A stretch of 64,000 bases of DNA from Streptomyces xiamenensis. GTDB lineage: Bacteria; Actinomycetota; Actinomycetes; Streptomycetales; Streptomycetaceae. A program made the position numbers and the translations under genes. Positions 35,739-44,077 of this stretch are shown here, in pieces. The notes below the pieces were generated by a model. It worked only from the letters and a program-made list of their open reading frames with translations, was not told the origin of the DNA and did not search any database. Numbering within the stretch: the stretch's first letter is position 1; the number at the start of each line of letters is the position of its first letter. The stretch spans positions 5,642,001 to 5,706,000 of the forward strand of contig NZ_CP009922.3 in the NCBI RefSeq assembly GCF_000993785.3. Reading direction: 5' to 3'.

Positions 35739-36013
35739 CTCACCCCCGGGCAGGTCCTCCGTCGGCATCCCGGACCTCCAGGCGTTCACCAAGGCCTGCC
35801 GCCGCGAGCTCGGCGCCGGCCCGCGCGACATCCGGGACGGACGGTCCACCCCCCGTACGTCCGCCGCCCGGAGCACCGCCCGCACCGGTCTCGGCGCACC
35901 CGGGCGGGTGGCGCCTCCCGCTCCGGCCGCGCCCAACGGCCCTGGGCACTGCCGAACTCCTTGACGAACGCGGCACGAACGCCGAGGGACTGGCGTATCC
36001 CCCCGCTGACGGC

Positions 36014-36598
36014 TCAGGCGCCGCGCGCCCGCAGAATGCCCTCGACACCCCGCAGGAAGGTCTCGCTCAGCAGCTTCGTGTCGAAGAGGCAGCCGGCGGC
36101 CATGGCGCCGTCCCGGAGCATGACGAGATGCCGGCCGTCCTCCTCGGCGGGTGCGTCACCGACCTGTGCGAGCAGCCCGGTGACGGTGTCCAGGAACCAC
36201 TGGCGATGGGCCAGGACCGCCTGGTGGATGGGGTGGGCGGGGTCGGGATACTCGGCCACCGCGTTGAGGAAGGCACAGCCGCGGAACGCCGGCCCCTGGA
36301 TGGCGTCGGTGATGGACCGGCACACCGCGCGGACCGCCTCAGCCGGTGACGGCTCGCCCGACCGGGCGGCCTCGACCCCTGCCCGGATGTCCCGGTCGGC
36401 CAGGTCGAGGTAGGCGAGGACGAGTTCTTCCTTGCCGGCGAAGTGCCGGTAGAGCGTGGCACGCGTGACCTGGGCTTCCGCGATGATCCGGTCGACGCCG
36501 ACGGCGTGGATCCCCTCGGCGTAGAAGATCCTGGTCGCCGTGCCGAGCAGCCGCGCCCGCGCCGCCGACGTGCTGCCGCCTCCTGTGCCCTCACTCAT
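36014..36598 (-). CDS. TetR-family transcriptional regulator
   Basis: A 194-aa protein with a TetR DNA-binding domain (ARLLGTATRIFYAEGIHAVGVDRIIAEAQVTRATLYRHFAGKEELVLAYL) and a C-terminal domain of the kind seen with FAD-oxidoreductase neighbours (CAFLNAVAEYPDPAHPIHQAV). It is divergent from the small membrane-protein gene at 36889, and two GAACGTTC operator sites lie between them. Its former partner may be the decayed oxidoreductase at 35.6 kb. Confidence 0.92.
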   Translation of the reverse strand: MSEGTGGGSTSAARARLLGTATRIFYAEGIHAVGVDRIIAEAQVTRATLYRHFAGKEELVLAYLDLADRDIRAGVEAARSGEPSPAEAVRAVCRSITDAIQGPAFRGCAFLNAVAEYPDPAHPIHQAVLAHRQWFLDTVTGLLAQVGDAPAEEDGRHLVMLRDGAMAAGCLFDTKLLSETFLRGVEGILRARGA

Positions 36599-36623
36599 GC
36601 GGCCACCCTATCCCATCGATGAA

Positions 36624-36690
36624 GGAGAACGTTCGGTCTTGACAGAAGGCACCGACGCCCTCTTGGATGATGCGAGACCGAACGTTCTCC
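36624..36690. promoter_or_regulatory. Twin operator with embedded promoter between tetR and the membrane-protein gene
   Basis: A perfect 16-bp inverted repeat, 36624-36639 against 36675-36690, separated by 35 nt. Each arm contains the self-palindrome GAACGTTC, so there are two complete TetR-type sites. A rightward -35 TTGACA (36639-36644) touches the left site, with a possible -10 TTGGAT (36663-36668) just before the right site. Binding at both sites would block the promoter. The left site begins 26 nt from the tetR start and allows autoregulation. Confidence 0.85.
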
Positions 36691-36888
36691 CTCGTCAGGA
36701 CGGTGGTGCCCGCGTGGCTCTCCGCCGCACCCCTCTCTTCGCGGCCGGGGACCCGTCCACCGGGCCTCCCGGGGCGCACCCCCTCGTCCCGCCCCCTCAC
36801 CCGGCAAACGCACGTTTCGCACGTCGTAACGGTCGGCCGAACCGGCCAGACCGCCCATTTCTCCGCAGACAGGGACAGGAGCCCCCCG

Positions 36889-37497
36889 ATGACTCAGGCG
36901 ACCGGCACCCACCCGCTCCCGCTGGACCGCCCGTCCACGGACGCCCCCGCCACCACCGCGACCACCGGCGTTTCCACGGCCCTGCGCAAGCTGTACTTCC
37001 TGCGGTTCGCGTTCGCCGCTGTGTGGGCCGCGCTGCTGTTCGCGACCGCCGACACACTCGGCGCCCTCACCGCCACCCTGCTGGTGATCTACCCGCTGTT
37101 CGACGTGGCGTGCGCCGTCGTGGACATCAGGTCGGCCCGGGCGAACAGCCGGCCCTTGCGCGCCCTGTACATGAACGTCGCGCTCAGTGCCGTCACCACG
37201 GCCGGTCTCGCCGTCGCCGTCACCTCCGGCATCCCCGCCGTCCTGCGGGTCTGGGGGGCCTGGGCGATCACCGCGGGCCTCGTCCAGCTCATCGTGGGCG
37301 CCGTCCGCCGCGCGATGGGCGGGCAGTGGGCCATGATCGCCAGCGGGGGAATCTCCACCCTCGCGGGCACCTCGTTCATCCTCCAGGCGGGCCAGGACAG
37401 CGCTTCCCTGACCGGCCTGGCCGGCTACGCCTTCCTCGGCGGCGTCTTCTTCCTCGTCTCCGCCCTCCTCCTGGGGCGCTCCCGTACGAAGGCGTGA
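36889..37497 (+). CDS. Small integral membrane protein (DUF308-like)
   Basis: A 202-aa protein with about six hydrophobic segments (AAVWAALLFATADTLGALTA; LLVIYPLFDVACAVV; MNVALSAVTTAGLAVAV; WGAWAITAGLVQLIVGAV; and two more) after a Thr/Pro-rich N-terminus. The topology resembles DUF308/HdeD-like proteins; function unknown. CAGGAG precedes ATG 36889. The leader from the predicted promoter is about 200 nt. Expression is probably controlled by the divergent TetR. Confidence 0.82.
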   Translation: MTQATGTHPLPLDRPSTDAPATTATTGVSTALRKLYFLRFAFAAVWAALLFATADTLGALTATLLVIYPLFDVACAVVDIRSARANSRPLRALYMNVALSAVTTAGLAVAVTSGIPAVLRVWGAWAITAGLVQLIVGAVRRAMGGQWAMIASGGISTLAGTSFILQAGQDSASLTGLAGYAFLGGVFFLVSALLLGRSRTKA

Positions 37498-37521
37498 CCG
37501 CCGCCCTCCGGCGCCGCAGAT

Positions 37522-37560
37522 GGCCCGGCCCGCATCCTCACGAGGACTGCGGGCCGGGCC
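37522..37560 (+). terminator. Strong hairpin after the membrane-protein gene
   Basis: GGCCCGGCCCGCA (37522-37534) pairs perfectly with TGCGGGCCGGGCC (37548-37560); the loop itself holds a small TCCT/AGGA stem. It lies 25 nt after the stop codon and 31 nt before the end of the convergent gene, so it may act in both directions. Confidence 0.85.
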
Positions 37561-37590
37561 GCGTGGCCCGGTTCCCGGTCGGGCCGCCCC

Positions 37591-38154
37591 TCAGATGAGG
37601 GCGGGTCGCGTCAGGTCGAGGGGGAGCAGATTCCGCCAGTCGTTGACACACATGGCGGTCAGGCCGTCGAAGCGCACCTCGATGAACGGGTTCGAACTCC
37701 ACATCACGGCCACCCACCGCAACGAGCGATCGGCGTCGAGACGCGCGAGGTAACCGACGTTGCCCATCCCGCTGCCGCCGCCGGACAGCCACCCCGAACC
37801 ATCCGGCAGGGGGCTCTCGAAACAGGGGTCGGCCTCGGCCGTCCCCTCCTCCTCGATGATCCGGGCGACGTCGACCGGCCCGCCCAGCCGGAAGGGGATC
37901 GGCCGACCGGCATCCGGGTGGTACGCCCCGGGGCCCTCCACCCGGACGGCCAGGCCGGTGTCGTCGGGCCGGTACAGCGCGTCCCCGTACGGCATCTCAC
38001 CGGCGGCCCACAGCCCCAGGACCAGGCCCATACCGCGCACCTCCGGGTGGGGGACGGCGGCATTCCGCCGCCACAGGTGATCAGAGGGTACGAGAGCCGG
38101 CCCCGACGCGGGCCGGTCAACAGGCTGCTTCCCGTCCGATCGCACGGAGTACAT
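37591..38154 (-). CDS. Hypothetical protein
   Basis: About 187 aa if started at ATG 38154 (MYSVRSDGK); the frame is open further upstream and shorter starts are possible, because homology-like sequence seems to begin near GLVLGLWAAGEMPYGD. It is a Gly/Asp-rich, soluble-looking protein with no signal or membrane segment (SGWLSGGGSGMGNVGYLARL; WVAVMWSSNPFIEVRF). It overlaps the end of the 100-aa gene upstream by up to 38 nt, suggesting coupled expression. I do not recognise the family; paired small soluble proteins of this kind in streptomycetes are sometimes immunity-type proteins, which is only a guess. Confidence 0.65.
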   Translation of the reverse strand: MYSVRSDGKQPVDRPASGPALVPSDHLWRRNAAVPHPEVRGMGLVLGLWAAGEMPYGDALYRPDDTGLAVRVEGPGAYHPDAGRPIPFRLGGPVDVARIIEEEGTAEADPCFESPLPDGSGWLSGGGSGMGNVGYLARLDADRSLRWVAVMWSSNPFIEVRFDGLTAMCVNDWRNLLPLDLTRPALI

Positions 38155-38419
38155 CGGCAAGCCAGACCAGGTGGTGGGCCACCGCTCGCTCCGGTTCGGA
38201 GCACAGGCCGTCAAGCTGGTGCCACGAGTCGGCGAGCGACCCGATCGTCAGGGCGCTCGGCTCGTGGGGAACGTTGTGGAGTTCGTCGCCCGGAACGGAC
38301 CAGAAGAAGTCGTGCTCCAGCGTCACGGTCCGGCCGGCCGACGCCTCCACGTGATCGAGCGCCATTTCGAAAGCGCGGCGGAGCTGATCGAGCGGGATCT
38401 GAAGAGGTTCACTGTCCAT
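38117..38419 (-). CDS. Hypothetical protein, 100 aa
   Basis: A small acidic soluble protein (LDQLRRAFEMALDHVEASAGRT; EHDFFWSVPGDELHNV; SEPERAVAHHLVWLADVLRAIG). The helical ends and a central aromatic patch look like a real, conserved protein rather than a shadow frame, and its codon positions have the expected GC3 bias. It starts at ATG 38419 and overlaps the downstream gene. No function can be assigned. Confidence 0.65.
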   Translation of the reverse strand: MDSEPLQIPLDQLRRAFEMALDHVEASAGRTVTLEHDFFWSVPGDELHNVPHEPSALTIGSLADSWHQLDGLCSEPERAVAHHLVWLADVLRAIGREAAC

Positions 38420-38504
38420 GGGCTGATGTTCCCCGCCATAAGCCGTGCCGGACAGTCAGTTGTCCGCCGGACGACTCGTGAAACGGGGTGCCCCGGAACG
38501 CGCG

Positions 38505-38594
38505 GAGCCCGAGGACCTGGGTGGAGAACAGTGCCGAACAGGCGTAGAATGCCCCGTCCCCGATTGCGTTGGTGAACTGCGCCACCGCCAGGAG
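38505..38594 (-). pseudogene. Fragment of an MFS transporter N-terminus
   Basis: The minus-strand frame encodes LLAVAQFTNAIGDGAFYACS followed by ALFSTQVLGLRA, typical of the first helix of a major facilitator. About 30 residues later the similarity ends in unrelated sequence, and no further transporter helices exist nearby. It is a remnant of a gene lost by deletion, lying between two other remnants. Confidence 0.6.
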
Positions 38595-38691
38595 CTGTAC
38601 GGGCCGCACGGGCGGACCCGCCCGCGCCCCCGGTCCGTTCACGAGGCGCGGGGGACTCGGTCCGACCGCGCTTGAACTCGAAGAACCCGGG

Positions 38692-38874
38692 ATGCGCGGC
38701 GGCGTACAGCTCGGGGCCGATCGGCGCCCGCTCGTGGTGGATGCGCTCGCCCAGCGCGGTGTACAGGTCCCGCAGCATCGGTGGGCCGTACTTCCGCTCG
38801 GCCGCGACGAGCACCCGGACCGGCCCGGGCGTGTCTGCCAGCCAGTGGCTGTACCACTCCTCCAGGCTCTCCCG
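38692..38874 (-). pseudogene. Fragment of a DsbA-fold mycothiol-dependent nitroreductase-like protein
   Basis: Minus-strand residues reading LADTPGPVRVLVAAERKYGP and PMLRDLYTALGERIHHE resemble the middle of Rv2466c-type DsbA-like proteins of actinobacteria. The catalytic N-terminal Cys motif and the C-terminus are missing, and the fragment directly abuts a C-rich low-complexity run (38871-38910). Identified from remembered family pattern only. Confidence 0.5.
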
Positions 38875-38910
38875 CCCCCCGCCCCCGCCCCCGCCCCCGC
38901 CCCCCGCCGC
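38871..38910. repeat. C-rich simple-sequence tract
   Basis: Runs of five or six C separated by single G (period about 6 nt), roughly six units. It lies at the edge of a decayed gene. Such tracts are prone to slippage and to assembly or sequencing error, and the G-rich complementary strand could form a quadruplex. Confidence 0.8.
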
Positions 38911-39086
38911 ACCGTCCGCCACCGCCGGGCCGCCGCCCTCCCACGACTTCCGGGTCGGCACCCCGTCCCCCCGGCCGCCCCGTCCTCTGGGCCGCGGAGG
39001 TTTCGGACGCCGCTCACGGGCTACCCGGCGCGGCGCAACGGCGGCCCGTGGGGGCCGCTGCCCGGAGCGGCGAGAGGAGCGACGCG

Positions 39087-39412
39087 GTGCCAGCCGGTTC
39101 GAACGCGAAAGAGGAACGCCAGTACGAGCACATCAGGAAGGGCCAGCGGAAGCGCGGCGCCTCCGAAGGGCGTGCCGAGGAGATCGCCGCCCGGACCGTC
39201 AACAAACAGCGCGCCCGGGCCGGTGAGACGAAGACGGCGAGCAAGACCTCGACACGTGACCCCAAGTCCGCCTACCGCCGCGGGGGCAGCGGTCCCACGA
39301 GGGGGCGCAGGGGCCGACCAGGGATCAGCTGTACGCCGAGGCCCGCAAGAAGAACATCGACGGCCGCTCGACCATGAACAAGGCGGAACTGCGCAAGGCC
39401 CTGGGCCGCTGA
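39087..39412 (+). pseudogene. Frameshifted small basic protein, plasmid-stabilisation-like
   Basis: The first frame starts at GTG 39087 (GAGAGGAG upstream) and reads VPAGSNAKEERQYEHIRKGQ with EEIAARTVNKQRARAGETKT downstream. Near nt 39290 the recognisable protein jumps to another frame, reading EGAQGPTRDQLYAEARKKNI and ending STMNKAELRKALGR before TGA 39412. Joined, these give a ~108-aa Lys/Arg-rich protein that resembles streptomycete proteins often annotated as plasmid stabilisation proteins. A one-base loss in GGCAGCGGTCCCAC would explain it. It could be a true mutation or a sequencing error. Confidence 0.7.
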
Positions 39413-39467
39413 CCCTCCACCCGTGCGGGCGGAGGCCGGACACCGAGCCGACGCGAAGGAGCATCCC

Positions 39468-39968
39468 ATGGCTGACAAGTCACGCGGTGACGACGTGTAT
39501 CAGCCGGCGGAGGACGACGGCCGCTTGCCGCCGAACGAGCAGCCCGACATGGAGAACACCCTCGATGAGCGGGACCTCGACGACCAGATGGCCGAGGGAT
39601 ACTCCCCTCCCGAACGGCCCTTGGCGGTCGACGCGTTCGGGACCACGGACGAGGAGGAGCACGAGGGGGAATCCCTGGACAGGCGGCTCGCCCGCGAGAG
39701 GCCCGATGTCGCACCGGGGGACGACAACGGCATCGGTGACGTTCCGCAGGGCGAGGGAGAACCCCGGGAGGAGATCCGCGGCGAGGAGCGCGCCGGTCGT
39801 CTCGTGGCGGTGAACGACACCACGGGGCGGCAGACCGATGTGTTCGGCGAGGACGTCGGGATCGACGGCGGCGCGGCCTCGGCGGAGGAGGCATCCGTGC
39901 ACATCACGCACGAATCCGTCGGCGGCTCCGAGGAAGAGGCGCGCGACGGGGCCGAGCCGGACATCTGA
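39468..39968 (+). CDS. DUF5709-type acidic protein
   Basis: A 166-aa, strongly acidic and probably largely disordered protein (VYQPAEDDGRLPPNEQPDME; AEGYSPPERPLAVDAFGTT; HITHESVGGSEEE). The composition and the SPPERP...GTT pattern fit DUF5709 proteins of streptomycetes, of unknown role. AAGGAG lies 6 nt before ATG 39468. It follows the frameshifted gene by 55 nt on the same strand. Confidence 0.82.
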   Translation: MADKSRGDDVYQPAEDDGRLPPNEQPDMENTLDERDLDDQMAEGYSPPERPLAVDAFGTTDEEEHEGESLDRRLARERPDVAPGDDNGIGDVPQGEGEPREEIRGEERAGRLVAVNDTTGRQTDVFGEDVGIDGGAASAEEASVHITHESVGGSEEEARDGAEPDI

Positions 39969-40030
39969 CAGGCCGTCGAGGACCAGTGCGGCGGCCCTGC
40001 GGCGGCACCTGCGTCGGGCAGCATGGTGGG

Positions 40031-40240
40031 GTGCTGATACGCAGAGGAACACCTCCCACGCCCCCGGGGCCCGGTGCGGGCGAGGATCCCGTACTGCTCC
40101 CGGAGGCGGAACGGGACGAGGCCGCCCGCCGGCTGCTGCTGGAACAGATCGAGACGGTGGCGACCGCCGAATTCCAGGGCTGGGCCCGCGCCCACCGAGC
40201 GGCGCCGCCCGCGCTCCGGGCCCCTGACCACGGCCCGTGA
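40031..40240 (+). CDS. Possible small protein, 69 aa
   Basis: An open frame from GTG 40031 with a Pro-rich start and a helix-forming acidic middle (EAERDEAARRLLLEQIETVATAEFQGWARAHR). The helix looks protein-like and the codon bias fits, but no clear ribosome site precedes the start. No family recognised. Confidence 0.3.
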   Translation: MLIRRGTPPTPPGPGAGEDPVLLPEAERDEAARRLLLEQIETVATAEFQGWARAHRAAPPALRAPDHGP

Positions 40241-40304
40241 CGTGGGGTGTTGCGGGTCTTCGCGGCGCGGAGCGCCGTCCCGGTCTGCTGTTAAGCTCCT
40301 GACC

Positions 40305-40589
40305 ATGCCCGCCCCGCCTTCCTCACCATCGGGTCGTGCCCTGCCCTCGTCCCAGCGAGGGCTGCTGACCGAGCGCATCGCACGGCAGCTTGAGCACGAG
40401 ATCCGGTCCGGGGAGATCGCCGCCGGGGTGAAACTGCCGTCGGAGCGCGAACTCGCCGAACAGTTCGCCGCCAGCCGCAACGTGGTGCGCGAGGCGCTGC
40501 GGCGTCTTGAGGCGCAGCATCTGATCGAGGTCGCGCCGGGCCGCGGCTCGTTCGTCAGTGAGCAGAACGCCGGGCAGGCCAGCAGCTAG
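40305..40589 (+). pseudogene. Truncated GntR regulator (DNA-binding domain only)
   Basis: 94 residues from ATG 40305 carrying a complete GntR winged helix (LTERIARQLEHEIRSGEIAA; LPSERELAEQFAASRNVVREALRRLEAQHLIEVAPGRGSFV) but stopping at TAG directly after it, with no effector domain. GntR proteins normally have 220-260 residues. The next sequence is the tail of a sugar kinase, so a deletion has probably joined two genes. The stub could still bind DNA if expressed. Confidence 0.75.
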
Positions 40590-40626
40590 CTCACCGCCGC
40601 CCGCGCCGTCCTCGCGCTCGGGGTGC

Positions 40627-40914
40627 GCTGCCGCGGTCACCTCGGGCGCCGACCAGGTGGTCGTCACTGAGGCGGGGGCGGGGGAGCCGCTCACCCTGCC
40701 GGTCCCGACGGTGGCCGACGCCGTCGACGCGACCGGCGCGGGCGATGTCCTCACCGGAACGACGGCCGCACGTCTGGCGCTCGGCGACCCGCTGCCGACG
40801 GCGGTGAGCCTGGGCATCGGCGCCGCCTCGCTGTCGGTCACCGGCCGGGGCGGCACGGGCCGCATCCCCACCCTGACGGAGTCCCGGGCCGTCGCCCCCG
40901 CCGTCCGGGCCTGA
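40627..40914 (+). pseudogene. C-terminal remnant of a PfkB-family sugar kinase
   Basis: The frame encodes TSGADQVVVTEAGAGEPLTL, then VADAVDATGAGDVLTGTTAA, the signature DATGAGD anion hole and catalytic Asp of ribokinase-like kinases, and continues to a natural-looking C-terminus. The N-terminal two thirds are absent. It follows the truncated gntR directly and fits a deletion that removed the end of one gene and the start of the other. Confidence 0.75.
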
Positions 40915-41092
40915 GAACCCGGCCCGCGCCGGAACGGGCACATCGGGCGCACCGGCCCCGCGCTCTTCGCACGGTCCCGGCACCAGTTCTCACACTCCGC
41001 AGCCGTATTGCTGCTGTCCGTGAGACAGTTGACCGTCCGTCGCACAGGGGCGGACCGGATCGGACGGCGACCGGCGAGAAGGGCTGCGGAGC

Positions 41093-42430
41093 ATGCTGGA
41101 CAACGCGTTCGGACAGGAGCCGCGATGGGACCCGCGCGTCTTTCCCCCCGCCTCCCGCGCGCCACGGGCCGTACAGACCGCCCACATGCTCCGCGACCCG
41201 CGCGGATTCGGGCTCTCGCTGCGGCGGAGGTTCGGTCCGGTCTTCTCCGCACGCGTGCACCCCTACCGCGCGGCGCTGGTGTGTGCCACGGACGCCGCGA
41301 CCAACCGTGCCGTTCTCACCGACCACGAGCGGTTCGTCGGCGGCCGGGCGACCGCCCTGCTGCGACCGGCGCTGGGGGAGGGCTCACTGATCTGCACACC
41401 CCCGCCGCGCCATCTGCCGCACCGCAGACTGCTGTTGCCCCCCTTCCAGGGGAAGCAGCTGGCCGGCTGGGAGGACCGCGTCCGCGAGGTTGTCCGCGCC
41501 GCGCTGCCCGGCCTGCTGACCGGCGGAGACCGCCCGACTCGGCCCTGGGCACAACGGCTGACCCTGGAGGTGGTGCTGCGGGTCGTCTTCGGGCTGCGGG
41601 ATCCGGCACGGGTCGCGGTGTTCCGGGACGCGTTGACGGCCTTCGCCGGGACCGGCAACGTCTCCACCCTCTTCCTGCCCGCGCCGCTGCGCCGCGATCT
41701 GGGACGTCTGTCCCCGGGCGGACGTTTCGGACGACTCCGCTTGCACGTAAGGGAGTTGATCCGGGAAGAGATCGCCGCCCGCCGCGAGGTGGCCGATCGC
41801 GAAAGCCGCGACGATGTCCTGTCCACGCTGCTGGACCGTTACGACGCGGGCCCCGGCGACCAGCGGCTGCTGGACGAACTGACCGGGCTGGTGCTGGCCG
41901 GGTACGAGACCACGGCTACCACCATCGCCTGGACCCTCCACCTCCTCGCCCACCACGGCCACACGCGGGATGACCTGGTGGCCGACCTCGACGCGGGCTC
42001 GGACCGGTTGCTCAAGGCGGTCATCAAGGAGTCCGGCCGACTCCGGCCCGCCGTCTACAACGCCATGCGCACCGCCGCCGAGGACACCTCGCTGGGCGGA
42101 CACCCGGTTCCGCGGCACGCGTTCGTCGCGGCGCTGTTCCCGATCACCCACCTCGACCCCGAACTGTGGCCGCAACCGCACGCGTTCCGGCCCGAACGAC
42201 ACCTCGGCGCCGATCCCCTGCCGTACGCGCTCACCCCCTTCGGCGGCGGTCTGCGGCGCTGCATCGGGGTACCGCTGGCCCAGTTGGAGGCCGAGATCGT
42301 GGTCACCGAGGTGCTGGCCCGGGCCTTGCCCGAACCGGCCGGCCCACCGGAACCGGCACGGCTGGCCGCGGTGACCCTGGTCCCCGCGCGCGGAGGACGC
42401 GTCCGGTTCCGCCGCAGGGGGACGCTGTGA
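41093..42430 (+). CDS. Cytochrome P450
   Basis: A 445-aa P450 with all hallmark motifs: I-helix oxygen-activation AGYETTATT, K-helix KESGRLRP (Glu-x-x-Arg), and the heme-binding loop FGGGLRRCIG with the axial Cys. There is no membrane anchor, so it is a soluble monooxygenase needing external ferredoxin and reductase; none are adjacent. The substrate is unknown. Upstream sequence 40920-41092 is free for a promoter, and the next gene is convergent, so it is probably monocistronic. Confidence 0.94.
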   Translation: MLDNAFGQEPRWDPRVFPPASRAPRAVQTAHMLRDPRGFGLSLRRRFGPVFSARVHPYRAALVCATDAATNRAVLTDHERFVGGRATALLRPALGEGSLICTPPPRHLPHRRLLLPPFQGKQLAGWEDRVREVVRAALPGLLTGGDRPTRPWAQRLTLEVVLRVVFGLRDPARVAVFRDALTAFAGTGNVSTLFLPAPLRRDLGRLSPGGRFGRLRLHVRELIREEIAARREVADRESRDDVLSTLLDRYDAGPGDQRLLDELTGLVLAGYETTATTIAWTLHLLAHHGHTRDDLVADLDAGSDRLLKAVIKESGRLRPAVYNAMRTAAEDTSLGGHPVPRHAFVAALFPITHLDPELWPQPHAFRPERHLGADPLPYALTPFGGGLRRCIGVPLAQLEAEIVVTEVLARALPEPAGPPEPARLAAVTLVPARGGRVRFRRRGTL

Positions 42431-42529
42431 CGGAGCGGCGCGGGAGACGCACCGCCGAGGTCGCGTCGGCCACCTGACACCGGGCCGGACGGGCACCGCC
42501 GATGCTCGGACCGGCCCCGGGGCGCGCGG

Positions 42530-43549
42530 TCACGCGGGCCGCCGCGCTGCCTCGATGATCTCCAGCCCGCGCACGCAGTCGCGGGGATCCACCGGGAGCG
42601 GCGCTCCCGAGGTGAGCGCGTCGCCCAGGGCACGGTAGAAGGCCAGGTGCTCGCCGGGCAGCAACGGAGCGGGGCGCTCACCGTCGGGTGTCGTGAGCAG
42701 CGCGGTGCGGCCGTCGGCGTGGACGCCGAAGCCCGGGTCCAGCGGACGCAGGCCGGCCTTCGACTGCGGTTCCTGGGGGTCAAGGCCGTGCGAGGTGAGG
42801 ACCCCGCGCGAGCCGAGCACCCGGAAACGGGGCCGGTTGGCGGGGGCCGTCGCGTTCATCCAGAGCCGTGAACGCACGCCGTTCGCGTGGGTGAGCGCGA
42901 GGAACACATCGTCGTCGGCCACGGCGCCTGGGCGGCGCCGGTCCAGTTCGGCGTGGATGGCGACGACGTCCCCGAACAGCAGGAGCGCCTGGTCGATGAG
43001 ATGGGGGCCAAGGTCGAGGAGGATGCCTCCCCCCTCCTCGGGGGTCGCGATGTCCTTCCAGCGCTGGATGAGGGTGGGCGCCCACTTCTCGAAGGCGGAC
43101 TCGAACTGGTGGACCTCACCGATGTCCCCCGCCGCCAGGGCCCGGCGGAGGGTGAGGAAGTCCCCGTCCCAGCGCCGGTTCTGGAAGACGGTGAGCGGAA
43201 CCCCGGCTGCCTCGGCCTCCTCGATCAGGGAACGCGCCTCCGCGCTGGATATCCCCAGGGGCTTGTCGATCACGACCGGGATCCCGGCGGCGATGGCGCG
43301 CCGCGCCAGCGGGGCGTGGGTGCTGTTCGGGCTGGTGATCACGATGAGGCCGAGATCGTCGCGGGCGAACACTTCGTCCGGGCCGGAGAGGATGTCGGCC
43401 CTCGGGTACGCGTCGGCCGCGGCGGCGACCCGCGCCGGGTCGGTGGTCACGATCGCGGAGACGGTGAAACGCGGCTCGGCGGTGAGCAGCGGCGCGTGGA
43501 AGACGCGTCCGCCGGTGCCGAAGCCGATGATCGCGGTACGGATGGGCAT
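42530..43549 (-). CDS. Gfo/Idh/MocA-family oxidoreductase
   Basis: A 339-aa NAD(P)-dependent oxidoreductase with N-terminal Rossmann motif IIGFGTGGRVFHAPLL, the family motif VVIDKPLGISSAEA (EKP-type lysine) and a C-terminal substrate domain with GGGILLDLGPHLIDQAL, whose Asp and His are the usual catalytic pair. Closest in pattern to the YdgJ/YhhX branch acting on sugars or inositols. AGGAG precedes ATG 43549. Convergent with the P450 gene. Confidence 0.92.
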   Translation of the reverse strand: MPIRTAIIGFGTGGRVFHAPLLTAEPRFTVSAIVTTDPARVAAAADAYPRADILSGPDEVFARDDLGLIVITSPNSTHAPLARRAIAAGIPVVIDKPLGISSAEARSLIEEAEAAGVPLTVFQNRRWDGDFLTLRRALAAGDIGEVHQFESAFEKWAPTLIQRWKDIATPEEGGGILLDLGPHLIDQALLLFGDVVAIHAELDRRRPGAVADDDVFLALTHANGVRSRLWMNATAPANRPRFRVLGSRGVLTSHGLDPQEPQSKAGLRPLDPGFGVHADGRTALLTTPDGERPAPLLPGEHLAFYRALGDALTSGAPLPVDPRDCVRGLEIIEAARRPA

Positions 43550-44077
43550 GGTGTTCTCCTGGCTGGGGGCGGTCAGGGGCGCTGTGTCGGTGTGCCGTGT
43601 CCCGGCGACGCGCTCGGGCCGGGAGACGCCGACGATGGCCGTGGCGATCCGGGGGTCGCGGCCCCGCGCACGGCGCGCGTCCGGGAGCATTTGCGGCGCC
43701 TCACGCTACCCGTAGCGGGCGGACACCTCGGTACCTGTGGGGAGGACGATGTCGAACGGTTCCAGCGCGCGGAGCACGGCGATCGCGTCGGGCACCGTCC
43801 GGCCGGGGCCCATGTCGAGCGCGAGCCTGCGGCCCGATCCTGCCTCGTCCTTCGTCCCACGCTCTCCCTTCCCCTCGGACTGTCCAGTTGTCCTCCACCC
43901 GTGGACAACCTGGTCGGAGAGTCGGGAAAATGTTGCCCTCCTGGGGCGGCCCGCAGCGCCCCATCCGGCGGTCGTGGGCCGGTCGATGCCGAGGAGTGTC
44001 CGCACGGGTCACAACGCGGTGCGGAAGAGGACCCCGCATCGGCCAGGGCCCGGTCCGAGCAGGAGAGGTGGTTCCCC
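43550..44077. other. 528-nt gap with a possible gene remnant
   Basis: On the minus strand, 43706-43828 encodes RLALDMGPGRTVPDAIAVLR followed by ALEPFDIVLP, which faintly resembles the barrel of mandelate racemase/muconate-lactonising enzymes, but the upstream part is not protein-like. The rest carries the promoter region of the flanking divergent genes; nothing else was recognised. Confidence 0.35.

Noticed and set aside
38871..38910. C-rich repeat as a possible CRISPR or regulatory array
   Set aside because: Units are only about 6 nt with no spacers; it is simple-sequence DNA at the edge of a decayed gene.
43706..43828. Possible mandelate-racemase-like remnant
   Set aside because: Resemblance covers about 40 residues and rests on general barrel patterns; kept only as a note on the gap, not as a called pseudogene.
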